A stretch of 64,000 bases of DNA. Origin: Magicicada septendecula. Lineage: Eukaryota; Arthropoda; Insecta; Hemiptera; Cicadidae. The notes under the pieces are model-generated. The model made no database searches. It was not told the origin of the DNA and saw only the letters and a list, made by a program, of their open reading frames with translations. Both the position numbers and the translations under genes were made by a program. This document shows, one piece after another, positions 46,181-57,162 of the stretch. The DNA lies in contig JAWRYS010001442.1 in the NCBI GenBank assembly GCA_034769895.1, forward strand, positions 496,001 to 560,000, given 5' to 3'. Position 1 is the stretch's first letter. Each line of letters starts with the position of its first letter.

Positions 46181-46355
46181 ACGTTATGAGGTACAGAATT
46201 GTAATGTTAGGCAAAAAAGTTATTAAATAAAGGAAAACACTGCAAAAGGAAGAAACTTTTAATTAGAATATCGTGCAACTTGTAATGAATTATAAATATT
46301 GGGACGTAAAAATAAAGGACATTTGAAAAAGCCTACGAGAAGAGACAATATTGTG
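46181..46355 (+). repeat. Diverged repeat, copy related to 18128-18345
   Basis: It shares ACGTTATGAGGTA, TTATTAAATAAA, GAAACTTTTAATTAGAA and GCCTACGAGAAGAGA in order with the other copy. Confidence 0.5.
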
Positions 46356-46625
46356 TTTACAATTCTTATAAATGTTAATCAGTTTGTTTGTTAAATATTC
46401 TGAGTGACGGCTATTGTACAGATATAGATGAGAAAATGGATGAGAAAAATTAATAAAATAGATACTGAAAGAGACGTTAGCATAGATTCGTCAAGTCTAT
46501 ATTTGTCAAAATTAACTCGTCAAAACTAAATGTTTGGGATGCAGTAAAAAAAAACCCACAAAACTTGAAAACAAATTCAAAATTTTATTATCATGTTCGT
46601 CGCAACACCATTAAAAACCCACCAG

Positions 46626-46627
<2 letters not shown>

Positions 46628-46669
<42 letters not shown>
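46628..46669. repeat. (GT)n microsatellite
   Basis: About 42 bases of uninterrupted TG, 65 bp before element 5. Confidence 0.97.
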
Positions 46670-46671
<2 letters not shown>

Positions 46672-48871
46672 TGTGTCAAATGTGTGTTTATGTTTACTGG
46701 TAATCTCTAATAGTTACTGTAAATAAACTGCACTTGTGCCGTGTTTTGGGAAAAACGCGGCGGTGTTCCTTTATATAGCGGAATAATTAAAATGTACGTA
46801 TTTGACTACGCGAGGGGTTACGTAAAAATTTACGTACAAGTATTGGACTTTGTCGTTATGATTTGTCCCCCTGCCGGCCGACCCGTGCGCGCTCTAGGTT
46901 CGATGTTCCGTACCGTTTTTTTCAGTAGCCGGTTTCGTGAGTTCAACTTTTGCTTTGAGCGTATTAACGTCTGGCGTCCGGCTGACAGAGTAGATGTAAA
47001 AGTTTTTCGTCTTCTAGCTGCTTCTATGGATAGGTAGAAGCCTACGTGACCTCCGGTAAGTGTGTTAACATATATAAATTAATAATTCATAAAAACAGAT
47101 TGTATTTATTTGATATTAACTCAGATGCAGTGCGATAGGTTTTGCAGTGATTGATCACCACGTGGCAGGCACCAGGTTAAAATTTGTTTTATGTATGTTT
47201 TAATCTTAACGTTTGTTAACAGATATTAGTAGTAATAATATAATAATGCGTTATAATAATGTAGTAATAATAATACTCAATTCATTAAACCAGAATGGGG
47301 CGTAAGTCAAGTATTTTTCTGAAATCATTGTACATCATGGGCTTGTTAAAGTTTGCTAATTCCTGTCAGGTGGAGTTAAGTGCTTCATGAAAACTTGTGC
47401 TTAACTATTAATTGAAATGATTATTATTATGGAATGATTACATTTGGATATATTATATATTAGAATATTTAAAAGGGTTATTGTGAAGCGATTTATTAGA
47501 TTCAATGGTGTTCTATACTTAGTGAATTTTCGGAGTTTATAAACTGGGCAGGCCATGCAATGTCAGCTGGTAAATTTGGTAGTGTTGTTTATTAAACTTG
47601 TAAGTAATCACAGCTATATTTGTGCAGGGTTTCCGATGTAGACGGGAATCTGTCTCGCTCCAGAAGGAAGGCTGAACACCTGCCTCCGATGATGTAGATT
47701 CAAACATTTCCGTCAGCTGTCAGCCGGGATGGACGGACAAATACACTCAACCGGACCCTTTACCTATACGCTGCTAACCAGGTGAAATTTAAGCTTATTA
47801 AACCAAAATGTTGTGGCCGATAAACTCTTTTGAGACACTTGTGCATACGCTCCATTTTGGGAAAATTAGTTCCGGAGAGTGGGGGTTATATGTTATTTTG
47901 TAATTTATGTAAGGCTTACGCCTCATATATATATAAATACTAATGTCTGTCTCATGCTGAGAATTGTAAACTCAGCCAGGGTCATGCAGCACCCGGGTTG
48001 AGCTGAGTTTTCTGTAAAAGGGGTCGGCACTAAATTATTTCTGGGTTGAGCGGGCATGTGCGGATGTATCTGTGCCAGTTGCAAATTTGATGGTCAATTA
48101 TTTTGTTAATTGGGTTGGAGTTTTGGCTGTTAATTAAGATCGGGGAGGTGTTTTAACAAGTGGACGACTCCCGTAGGGGCCGTTCACTACCTAGATTCTA
48201 TTTTGCGAAATTCAATTCTACTGTTCAGCTAATTTTGTAAACTTTAAATTTTGCCATAGCCAGTTAAATATTGTCACAGTTTATATTTTGCCATAGTTTA
48301 AATTTTGTAACTGTTAACCTTTTATTGCTCACAATACCAATTAATTTATGTTAAAGAATACAAGACTAATCTGTATCAGTTATGAGTATTTATGGGTGGT
48401 CACGTTCCACTATTTTTATAAATTCTGTCAAGAAAAAAAAAGAAATGAGAAATGCAGTTAGGCAACCGGGCATCCATGTTAACCTCGTGATGGCACTTAT
48501 CATCTTTATCATTATTGAGATCCGAAATTGATAATTAAACATCTGCGTGGTATTTGTGCGCAGGCTACAATGCTTACTTAGAATATTTAGATTTACTTAT
48601 TATTTAATTAAAATTTTGGGGCAGGTCTACTCTACTCTTTTGGGATATATTACTTGAGGTTTTGGGGTTTAGTTATTTATTAATTGAAAATTAAGGTGGG
48701 CCGGATGCTTGGTCAGAATAAAGGGGGTTGAGGGTGTATGATGACAAAATATACGCTGCTAACCAGGTGAACATGTGATGTGATATTTATATGTAAATGT
48801 GGTTCTATGTCAAATATTTGTTGTGTATTATGCCTTATGTGATTGTTACATTATTATACTTGTTTATGCCT

Positions 48872-48888
48872 ATACACATATATATATC

Positions 48889-48938
<50 letters not shown>
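48872..48938. repeat. (TA)n microsatellite in element 5 5' LTR
   Basis: TATACACATATATATATCAT is followed by about 40 bases of pure alternating TA. Element 4 inserted at the corresponding place of the 3' LTR. Confidence 0.9.
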
Positions 48939-49147
48939 CACGTTGGGATTTGTGTAATTACTGGGAGGGTCGAGACTGTGCGCCATTTCACATTCTTATT
49001 ATTATTTATGCGCTACTAATACTCAAACTCAACTATTTGGCGATGCATATCTTAATGACTTATAATAACGATTGAGTGGTTTTGGAAGTGAGCTATTTTT
49101 AGTGAAATACTTGCAATTATTGTGCTTTTCCAAGGGTGCATATATTG

Positions 49148-49169
49148 TATAAAAGCGGAACACAATAAA
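49148..49169 (+). promoter_or_regulatory. TATA box and AATAAA of element 5 5' LTR
   Basis: TATAAAAG (49148-49155) and AATAAA (49164-49169) lie within 22 bp of each other, 220 bp from the LTR end. This is a compact arrangement in which transcript start and polyadenylation signal nearly coincide, leaving a short R and a U5 up to 49387. Confidence 0.6.
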
Positions 49170-49389
49170 TACTGTTTTTGTTATCTTAAGATCAGAGTTT
49201 CATTTGCAAGTCCCATCATACTGGACCCAGCACAATTTTGGCTTCTCTAGGCTCTTGCCTAGTTCTAAATAACTTGTGGCCTCTCTTTCAAAAAAAAAAA
49301 AATTTAAATATAAAAAAGGAAAAGGAAATAAAAAAAAGGAATTGGTTGTCTATAGATAAAAAGCATAAAAGGGAAAGCGGGGTTACAAA

Positions 49390-49407
49390 TGGTAGCAGAG
49401 AGCGTGG
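49390..49407 (+). promoter_or_regulatory. Element 5 primer-binding site, initiator tRNA-Met-like
   Basis: TGGTAGCAGAGAGCGTGG begins two bases after the LTR end. Its first 11 bases equal the complement of the insect initiator tRNA-Met 3' end including CCA (from memory of that tRNA), after which the match weakens. Confidence 0.65.
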
Positions 49408-49969
49408 TTCATTCTAGGGTTGAACCATTTGGTCCTTTGGTGTGATGGGGCTTGCAAACTCGGAAATAGTTTGGCAAATACAATAACATTTGAAAATAAG
49501 AGATAAATGCAATGGCAGGGTTGACATACCATGTAGGCGTATATGTGTACTATGTATGAATTATTGTTAGGTGTTTTGAATTGTAAACCTGATGCCGCCA
49601 CGGGCATGTGTTGTAGTTGGGTTTTGTTGTTTTGAAATTGTACCTTACCGGAGATCGCGTGGGGATGGGTTCCCTTATTTATTCTATGAAAGTAATAGCG
49701 CGTGCCGTTAGCGGGATGCGGTATGGCCCGACTGTAATGGTGATAATGTCGTAGTCGAAATGTCGCATGTTGTGGTTAGTGTTTGGTGGTGTGGATTGTA
49801 TGATGGTGTTGGTGTCTGATGTTGTTTCTTCTTTCGAGTCTGGCGACTGACGGAGGGTTGGTTCTGGAGCGGGTCAGGTTTTCGCAGCGCTAGGAAACCC
49901 GGGGGTCCACTTGATGGAAGAACAGTACTCAAGTTTTTCCCTTTTTTTGTAAGTATGTTTTTGTGTTAG
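49408..49969. other. Element 5 leader
   Basis: About 560 bp between the primer site and the gag frame. It contains no long frame; a GTAAGTATG donor-like word (49949) and two TAG/G acceptor-like words (49969, 49997) cluster just before the gag frame. Confidence 0.5.
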
Positions 49970-51706
49970 GTGTATTGTGTGATTCTGGCGGGGGTAGGTT
50001 ACCAGAGACTACCCAACCCCATTTCCGGCATCCTCCAGAGACTTCCTGTGGTGGATGGAGAAGATGAGGGTAAATTGTTGGTTTTTCTGGACATCGTCCT
50101 GGAGTTGGCGGATTTTCCAGGGCTGTCCGATGATGTCCTCTTGTCCCTTATATACCCGTATTGCCGGGGTTCATTGGCTGAGCTGGTCACTGACACTTTG
50201 CGTCGTGGTGGCAGTATCGACTCTCTCCATGGGGAGGTGTTGGACTCTTTCATACCCCGTCGGCAACGTGAGCATTTGAAACAATACGGGTTCTATCGTG
50301 CACAGGCCAACGGGGAGGCGTTGGGGGACTTTGTGCAGGATATCCGTAAAAGTTCCCGGATTTGGAGGTTGGGGTTGCCCGAGAAGGATATCGTTAGAAT
50401 TATTTTAGAAGGGGTGACGCCCCAAGAAAGATCCCGTTTGGTGTTCGCGGACCGTCCACGGTGTTTTGCGGACCTCGAACGGCTGTGTGTGGCTTCTAGA
50501 ACGGTCCAGGGGATTGACGAGTCCCGTGAGCAAGTAGCACATGGTAAGGTAAGACCCGAGAGGCATGGAGGGCGAATTGTTCCATCAGCATGCGGTGCCG
50601 AAATTGAAATTATAAACGCTCGTAACGAGAGGCGCCGTCGTTTGCCTAATGTGACTTGTTTTAGGTGTGGTAGGTTGGGCCACATCAGACGATTTTGTAC
50701 CGGGGTTGGGTCGAGTCCAACGTCCCTCCCCAAGGCGCCCAAGGTCATTCAGAAAGAGGTCAATGAGGGGAAGATATGTCGGAGGTCTTCCCCTACCTGT
50801 TGCGGGTCTTCTAAGGTACGCGCCTCCAGGCCAGTTGTAGGTCCCAAGCCTTTGGGCATCAAGGTCCTCCAAACCATCTCTAGGCCCACTTCCGTATGCC
50901 CCTTCTTGCTGTTGGAGTTGAAAAAGAGTCAACTCAGAGCATTAGTTGACTCCGGATCAGCAAGATCCATCATTTCATCCAAAGTGGGCGAGGACCTTGA
51001 ACGACAGGGTTTAATTAAAAGTTCAGCACATTCTTCCGTAGTGTGCTGGACGGCATCCCAGGAAATTCTGCCCATTTCCCGGGTAGTTTCATTTAAGTTT
51101 AAAATCGAGGGATTTTCTTGGGTGTGGAGCTTTCTGGTTTCTCCTGCTCTGGGAGTTGAATGCATTATTGGTGTCGATTTCATCTGCAAAAGTGGTCTCG
51201 TTATTGACATCCAAGAGCACCAATGTTATTTTAAATTTAATCGGGGGGTTGTAATCCCTTTCCTTGGATATCAGGGGACCAGGCAAGATATCCAAGAGGT
51301 TAAGTGCCCCGACACATCTAGAGACCACCTCTCCCAGTCCCAGCGGTCCGCATTAGATCAGTTGTGTGAGCGTTTCCCCACTTTATTAACTCCGGCCCTT
51401 GGGCTCACACATCTCTTGGAGTATAAGATCCGCCTAACGGACTCCAAGGTGGTGCGCTCCCACCCTTATAAATTTGCCCCTCCGAAGATGAGCATCTTGA
51501 GGGAGAAGTTTCAAGAGTTATTAGCTCAAGGGGTGATTGAACCTTCTCAGTCCAGTTATGCCAGTCCAGCGTTCCTAGTACCCAAGCCTGGAGGTAAGCA
51601 TAGGATGGTCATCGACTACCGCAAGCTGAACGCTAACATTGAGGTAGATTCGGTCCCACTTCCTGACCTTCATTCCGCGTTCGATTGGTTCAGTGAGGCG
51701 AGGTAA
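49970..51706 (+). pseudogene. gag-pol: Element 5 gag, protease and RT N-terminus
   Basis: This is one open frame of 578 codons. It opens right after a TAG at 49967-49969 with GTG, and no in-frame ATG occurs until about residue 510, so the true Gag start is upstream in another frame, spliced, or lost. Residues 1-220 form a capsid-like segment (QANGEALGDFVQDIRK). A CCHC zinc knuckle, CFRCGRLGHIRRFC, lies at about 230-243. The protease active site ALVDSGSARSIIS is near residue 325. RT entry motifs (SSYASPAFLVPKPGGKHRM, VIDYRKLN) fall at about 525-560. The frame is closed by a TAA (51704-51706) inside the RT, just before the catalytic TIIDLNSAYHQIPL. Gag and Pol share one frame without a frameshift signal. 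Confidence 0.85.
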
Positions 51707-52282
51707 TTTACCATCATTGACCTCAACTCTGCATATCACCAGATTCCGTTGACGAAGGAAAGTAGGCCCTACATGGCATTCTGTGTTCCGTGGAACCTCT
51801 ATCAGTACACTAGGGTTCCCATGGGTCTAGCGGTAGGGGCCCAAACACTCACCCGTTTACTTGACACCGTTTTTCATGATGTCAAGTTCAAGTACGTCTT
51901 CAATTATCTTGACGACTTGCTGGTGTACAGCAAGGGGTACGAGGAGCATTTGGGTCATCTCGAAGAGGTGATGTGCAGGTTGAGGGGTGCTGGCCTCACT
52001 GTCAATCCCGAAAAGGTGAAGTTCGCCCAGACACAAATTTCTTTTCTGGGCCACCTGATTTCCCATAGAGGTGTCACTGTGGATCCTGAGCGAGCACAGG
52101 GAATCAGGGACTTTCCCCCACCAAAGGATGCCAAAGGCATCGCGAGATTTGTGGGGATGGTCAATTTCTATCGGCGTTTCATTCCAAACGCGGCGGAGAT
52201 TGCGGCACCTCTGAATGAACTCCGGAAAAAGGGCGGAAATTTGTATGGGGGGAAAAACAACAGAAGGCTTTCGAGACCCTGA
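51707..52282 (+). pseudogene. pol: Element 5 RT catalytic region
   Basis: It is in the same frame as the upstream part after the single TAA. It carries TIIDLNSAYHQIPL (motif A), RVPMGLAVGAQTLTR, YVFNYLDDLLVYSK (the YLDD box), FLGHLISHRGVTV and FVGMVNFYRRFIP. A frameshift at the G-run near 52245 moves the reading frame before RNase H; past it this frame ends at 52282. Confidence 0.9.
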
Positions 52283-52314
52283 AGAAAGCCATCATTTCCC
52301 CTCCAGTACTGAGA

Positions 52315-53970
52315 ATGCCAGACTTCTCGAAGCCGTTCATACTCCAGACGGATGCGAGTTCGATTGCGCTCGGGGCGGTTCTGTCCCATGTTGTTGATGG
52401 TGCTAGGCAGCCTGTGGCCATTACATCTAGAACTTTGACCCAACAAGAACGGAAGTCTTCAGTCTATGAGCTAGAGTGTTTAGCTGTTGTTTACGCTCTA
52501 GACAAGTTCAGGCGTTTCTTGGAACACGCTGAGTTCCTGCTCGAGACCGACAACCAGGCTCTCTCTTGGCTTCTCGCTCATCCCCGGCAGGTGGGTAAGA
52601 TTGGACGATGGGTGGTCAAGATCTCATCCTTTAAATTCAAGGTGCAACACATTCGGGGAACTCAAAATGTGTTTGCAGATGCTTTGTCCCGTATGTTTTC
52701 CCAACCCAGCGAAGCCCAGCCGGAGCAACCCTGTTCTATTTTACTGGACTTTCCTTTAGCTTTTACTGATGTGTTACCCCATCAGTTAGATGATGAAGAG
52801 TTGGGTCCGATCATCCAAAATCTAAAAGAGAGTAACTTGCAGGTCCCTTACTTCTTGTCCAGGGGCGTCCTATGTTGCAGAGAGAGAAAAGGACGGGCCC
52901 CGAAGATAGTGCTGCCTAGCAAACTCGTGCCCATGGTCTTTAGCTACTACCACAATTCCCCGGTAGGTGGACATAAGGGGATTTCGAAGACCATTTCCAG
53001 TATTAGGAGACAGTTTATCTGGAAGGGCATGGATAGGGACATAGCAACTCGGGTGAAGGCATGTCATCTCTGTGGCTTGAGCGAGCCTGCCCAGAACACC
53101 AAGTTGGGGCTGTTGTCATCTGATGTGGCGAGCAGACCGATGGAGAAGTTATTCATAGACTACGTGGGACCTTTCCCGCGTAGCAAGTCAGGTAATTCTT
53201 ACCTGCTTGTTTGTGTGGATGCTTTTTCGAAGTTTGCCTGGCTACTGCCCTTACGGCAGGCAACTGCTCGTTTAACCATAAGCGCGCTCCAGAGTCATGT
53301 ATTTCACCAGTTCGGTCTTCCGGCCATCATTCTCTCGGACAATGGTCCACAATTTATTTCAGGCGATTTTCGGCGAATGTGCTTCGCCAATGGCATCAAA
53401 CATGTAACCACTTCCCCCTATTACCCACAGCCGTCCCACGCGGAGAGATTCAACAGGAATCTCAGGTCCGCGCTTATTGCTTATCATGCAGAGCAACAGA
53501 CCACCTGGGACCAGAATCTTAAGTGGTTACAGCTAGCTTTCAATACGGCCCTGCATGACAGTCATAAGGCCGTTCCCTTTGAAGTTATGTTTGGTTTCTC
53601 GCCTACGCTTTCCTTGGCCAACTTATGGAACATAGACGATCTTCTGCCGAGTAATCCGGACATTAGGACGGCAGACAGTTGGAAAGAGGCCCGGAAGAAT
53701 TTGCTTCGTGCGCACGAGCGCGTCCGTAGTCGGTATAATCAGGGGCGTATTCCAAATCCCTTTAAACTAGGAGATTTGGTCTACTGCCAGAGCCACGCGA
53801 TCAGCTCAGCTGCCGATAAAAGAGCCGCCAAATTATGCTATCGTTGGTCGGGGCCATATCGTATGCTGGGGTTCGCGTCACCAGTGACGGCGAGGTTGGA
53901 AGAGCCGAATGGTAGTCCGAAGGAGATTACCACGCATATTTCGAAATTAAAATTATATAGAAAGGGGTAA
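52315..53970 (+). CDS. pol: Element 5 RNase H and integrase
   Basis: This 551-codon frame is intact to its stop at 53968-53970. RNase H (residues 1-140) shows FILQTDASSIALGAVL, YELECLAVVYALDKF, LLETDNQALSWLL and NVFADALSRM. The integrase zinc domain follows (NSPVGGHKG with CHLCGLSEP, residues about 210-260). The DDE core is LFIDYVGPFPRS (about 280), IILSDNGPQF (about 340) and HAERFNRNLRS (about 375), with all catalytic acids present. A GPY motif (YRWSGPYRM, about 510) marks the C-terminal domain. The ATG at its start is internal to RNase H and not a real initiation site; the product is expected as part of a Gag-Pol polyprotein, which here is cut off by the upstream stop and frameshift. Confidence 0.9.
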   Translation: MPDFSKPFILQTDASSIALGAVLSHVVDGARQPVAITSRTLTQQERKSSVYELECLAVVYALDKFRRFLEHAEFLLETDNQALSWLLAHPRQVGKIGRWVVKISSFKFKVQHIRGTQNVFADALSRMFSQPSEAQPEQPCSILLDFPLAFTDVLPHQLDDEELGPIIQNLKESNLQVPYFLSRGVLCCRERKGRAPKIVLPSKLVPMVFSYYHNSPVGGHKGISKTISSIRRQFIWKGMDRDIATRVKACHLCGLSEPAQNTKLGLLSSDVASRPMEKLFIDYVGPFPRSKSGNSYLLVCVDAFSKFAWLLPLRQATARLTISALQSHVFHQFGLPAIILSDNGPQFISGDFRRMCFANGIKHVTTSPYYPQPSHAERFNRNLRSALIAYHAEQQTTWDQNLKWLQLAFNTALHDSHKAVPFEVMFGFSPTLSLANLWNIDDLLPSNPDIRTADSWKEARKNLLRAHERVRSRYNQGRIPNPFKLGDLVYCQSHAISSAADKRAAKLCYRWSGPYRMLGFASPVTARLEEPNGSPKEITTHISKLKLYRKG

Positions 53971-54916
53971 ACGGGCTGACGGGGGGGGGGAATGATTGGT
54001 GGTCTCTGGGTGAATAGATATTTTTTCCTTTAAGGGTGTGTGCTCCGGGGTTCGTTATTGAGAAAGATAGGGTAGCGGCGAGATGTTTCCCACAGCCCCA
54101 GTGGGGTTCGTCTACTTCAGGGATGCGCCCCTGCCCGCGCGAGCCTTGGCTTTCTCCAATTCTCCTTATGCCCGGAGGGAGCCATGTCCTTACCTTCAGT
54201 CCCAGCCCATGACCGTTCGATGATCCTTGACCTTCCTCGTTCCGATTTTCCTAACCTGTACCTGAGAAAAAAAAAGCAAAAAAAAAAGAGTTAGAGAGTG
54301 GAGGGTGGGCAGCGTGTACCAGGGGGTCGATCTTGCTCCTCGTGGTACACGTTGTTCACCGCATGCCCTTGGAGCACACATGTTAAACTTGTTTGTATGT
54401 AGAATGGGTGTCAGGGTCACTGGTAGCCTGGCCTTGCGTCCGGTCCAAAGGGGGGACCCTTGCGTCTTGGAGACCGTCATTTCCCCCCTTTTCCCTTGCC
54501 CCGTGAAGTGACGGTATTGTTTAAAATGGAGGTCGTATTAAAGAACCCCCCCCCCTGTAGGAATATAGAGCAGATGCCCTGTTAAGGTGGCAGTCGTGTT
54601 CTGGCTTTAGTGGACAAGCCTCAGGAGGTCGGAACTCAGGGAGCTCCCGAACTTTTCTTTCGTCTTTTCTTCGCTGTCCCTCTTTGCTGTGGGCTGGCCC
54701 TGATCAGGTCAGCGTGCAGCACCCGCACACTTACATACTACATGCCTTCTTTCGTCTGATTCGTTTTCCTTCTGAGCCTCTGTTCTCCTGAGAGCAAGTG
54801 CTGCTGGGCCGACCTAATCACGAAGACCACTGGCTTGTTTTGGGGGGGGGTACACTGCAGTTTACCCTCCCTGCGTTTGACTGTGAGGCAACCAAGTTGC
54901 CCTTTTGGTGTGGGGG
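53971..54916. other. Element 5 3' untranslated region
   Basis: About 950 bp without a plausible gene. A run of ten G (53981-53990) lies 10 bp after the pol stop. Further G and C runs (54546-54555, 54841-54850) and an A-rich run (54266-54290) occur. The polypurine tract GGTGTGGGGG abuts the 3' LTR at 54916. Confidence 0.6.
54907..54916 (+). promoter_or_regulatory. Element 5 polypurine tract
   Basis: GGTGTGGGGG immediately precedes the LTR start TGTGCC. It is short and broken by two T, so its assignment rests on position. Confidence 0.55.
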
Positions 54917-57162
54917 TGTGCCGTGTTTTGGGAAAAACGCGGCGGTGTTCCTTTATATAGCGGAATAATTAAAATGTACGTATTTGACTACGCGAGGGGT
55001 TACGTAAAAATTTACGTACAAGTATTGGACTTTGTCGTTATGATTTGTCCCCCTGCCGGCCGACCCGTGCGCGCTCTAGGTTCGATGTTCCGTACCGTTT
55101 TTTTCAGTAGCCGGTTTCGTGAGTTCAACTTTTGCTTTGAGCGTATTAACGTCTGGCGTCCGGCTGACAGAGTAGATGTAAAAGTTTTTCGTCTTCTAGC
55201 TGCTTCTATGGATAGGTAGAAGCCTACGTGACCTCCGGTAAGTGTGTTAACATATATAAATTAATAATTCATAAAAACAGATTGTATTTATTTGATATTA
55301 ACTCAGATGCAGTGCGATAGGTTTTGCAGTGATTGATCACCACGTGGCAGGCACCAGGTTAAAATTTGTTTTATGTATGTTTTAATCTTAACGCTTGTTA
55401 ACAGATATTAGTAGTAATAATATAATAATGCGTTATAATAATGTAGAAATAATAATACTCAATTCATTAAACCAGAATGGGGCGTAAGTCAAGTATTTTT
55501 CTGAAATCATTGTACATCATGGGCTTGTTAAAGTTTGCTAATTCCTGTCAGGTGGAGTTAAGTGCTTCATGAAAACTTGTGCTTAACTATTAATTGAAAT
55601 GATTATTATTATGGAATGATTACATTTGGATATATTATATATTAGAATATTTAAAAGGGTTATTGTGAAGCGATTTATTAGATTCAATGGTGTTCTATAC
55701 TTAGTGAATTTTCGGAGTTTATAAACTGGGCAGGCCATGCAATGTCAGCTGGTAAATGTGGTAGTGTTGTTTATTAAACTTGTAAGTAATCACAGCTATA
55801 ATTGTGCAGGGTTTCCGATGTAGACGGGAATCTGTCTCGCTCCAGAATGAAGGCTGAACACCTGCCTCCGATGATGTAGATTCAAACATTTCCGTCAGCT
55901 GTCAGCCGGGATGGACGGACAAATACACTCAACCGGACCCTTTACCTATACGCTGCTAACCAGGTGAAATTTAAGCTTATTAAACCAAAATGTTGTGGCC
56001 GATAAACTCTTTTGAGACACTTGTGCATACGCTCCATTTTGGGAAAATTAGTTCCGGAGAGTGGGGGTTATATGTTATTTTGTAATTTATGTAAGGCTTA
56101 CGCCTCATATATATAAATACTAATGTCTGTCTCATGCTGAGACTTGTAAACTCAGCCAGGGTCATGCAGCACCCGGGTTGAGCTGAGTTTTCTGTAAAAG
56201 GGGTCGGCACTAAATTATTTCTGGGTTAAGCGGGCATGTGCGGATGTATCTGTGCCAGTTGCACATTTGATGGTCAATTATTTTGTTAATTGGGTTGGAG
56301 TTTTGGCTGTTAATTAAGATCGGGGAGGTGTTTTAACAAGTGGACGACTCCCGTAGGGGCCGTTCACTGCAGGACTGTATCACGTCAGATTTTGCTGGAT
56401 CTCGTCCGGACGCATGACCATGCCTGAAGTCAAGTTTTTTTATGAAAACTGCAAGCATGTTTCAGTACCTTCATTACCTAGATTCTGTTTTGCGAAATTC
56501 AATTCTACTGTTCAGCTAATTTTGTAAACTTTAAATTTTGCCATAGCCAGTTAAATATTGTCAAAGTATATATTTTGCCATAGTTTAAATTTTGTAACTT
56601 TTAACCTTTTATTGCTCACAATACCAATTAATTTATGTTAAAGAATACAAGACTAATCAGTATCTGTTATGAGTATTTATGGGTGGTCACGTTCCACTAT
56701 TTTTATAAATTCTGTCAAGAAAAAAAGAAATGAGAAATGCAGTTAGGCAACCGTGCATCCATGTTAACCTCGTGATGGCTCTTATCATCTTTATCATTAT
56801 TGAGATCCGAAATTGATAATTAAACATCTGCGTGGTATTTGTGCGCAGGCCACAATGGTTACTTAGAATATTTAGATTTACTTATTATCTAATTAGTGTT
56901 TTGGGGCAGGTCTACTCTAATCTTTTGGGATATATTACTTGAGACTTTGGGGTTTAATTATTTATTAATTGAAAATTAAGGTGGGCCGGATACTTGGTCA
57001 GAATAAAGGGGGTTGAGGGTGTATGATGACAAAATATACGCTGCTAACCAGGTGAACATGTGATGTGATATTTATATGTAAATGTGGTTCTATGTCAAAT
57101 ATTTGTTGTGTATTAAGCCTTATGTGATTGTTACATTATTATACTTGTTTATGCCTATATAT
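54917..57162 (+). repeat. Element 5 3' LTR, interrupted by element 4
   Basis: It matches the 5' LTR from its first base to TTTATGCCTATA. It contains an extra block of about 100 bp at 56367-56475 relative to the 5' LTR. The 98-104-codon frame and the donor-like word (GT at 55238) are conserved without change. Confidence 0.9.

Larger units (their letters stand above)
45361..46734. other. AT-rich stretch with a repeat relic and a microsatellite
   Basis: No gene is seen. It holds the copy of the 18.1-kb repeat (46181-46355) and a GT tract just before element 5. Confidence 0.5.
46735..49387 (+). repeat. Element 5 5' LTR
   Basis: TGTGCCGTG...GGGGTTACA, 2653 bp. The first 470 bp are identical in the 3' copy and contain a 98-codon frame (46741-47037) and a strong splice-donor match (CCG|GTAAGTG, GT at 47056). 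Near the end are a long AT microsatellite (48872-48938), TATAAAAG (49148) and AATAAA (49164). About 100 bp present in the 3' LTR after CGTTCACT are missing here. Confidence 0.9.
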
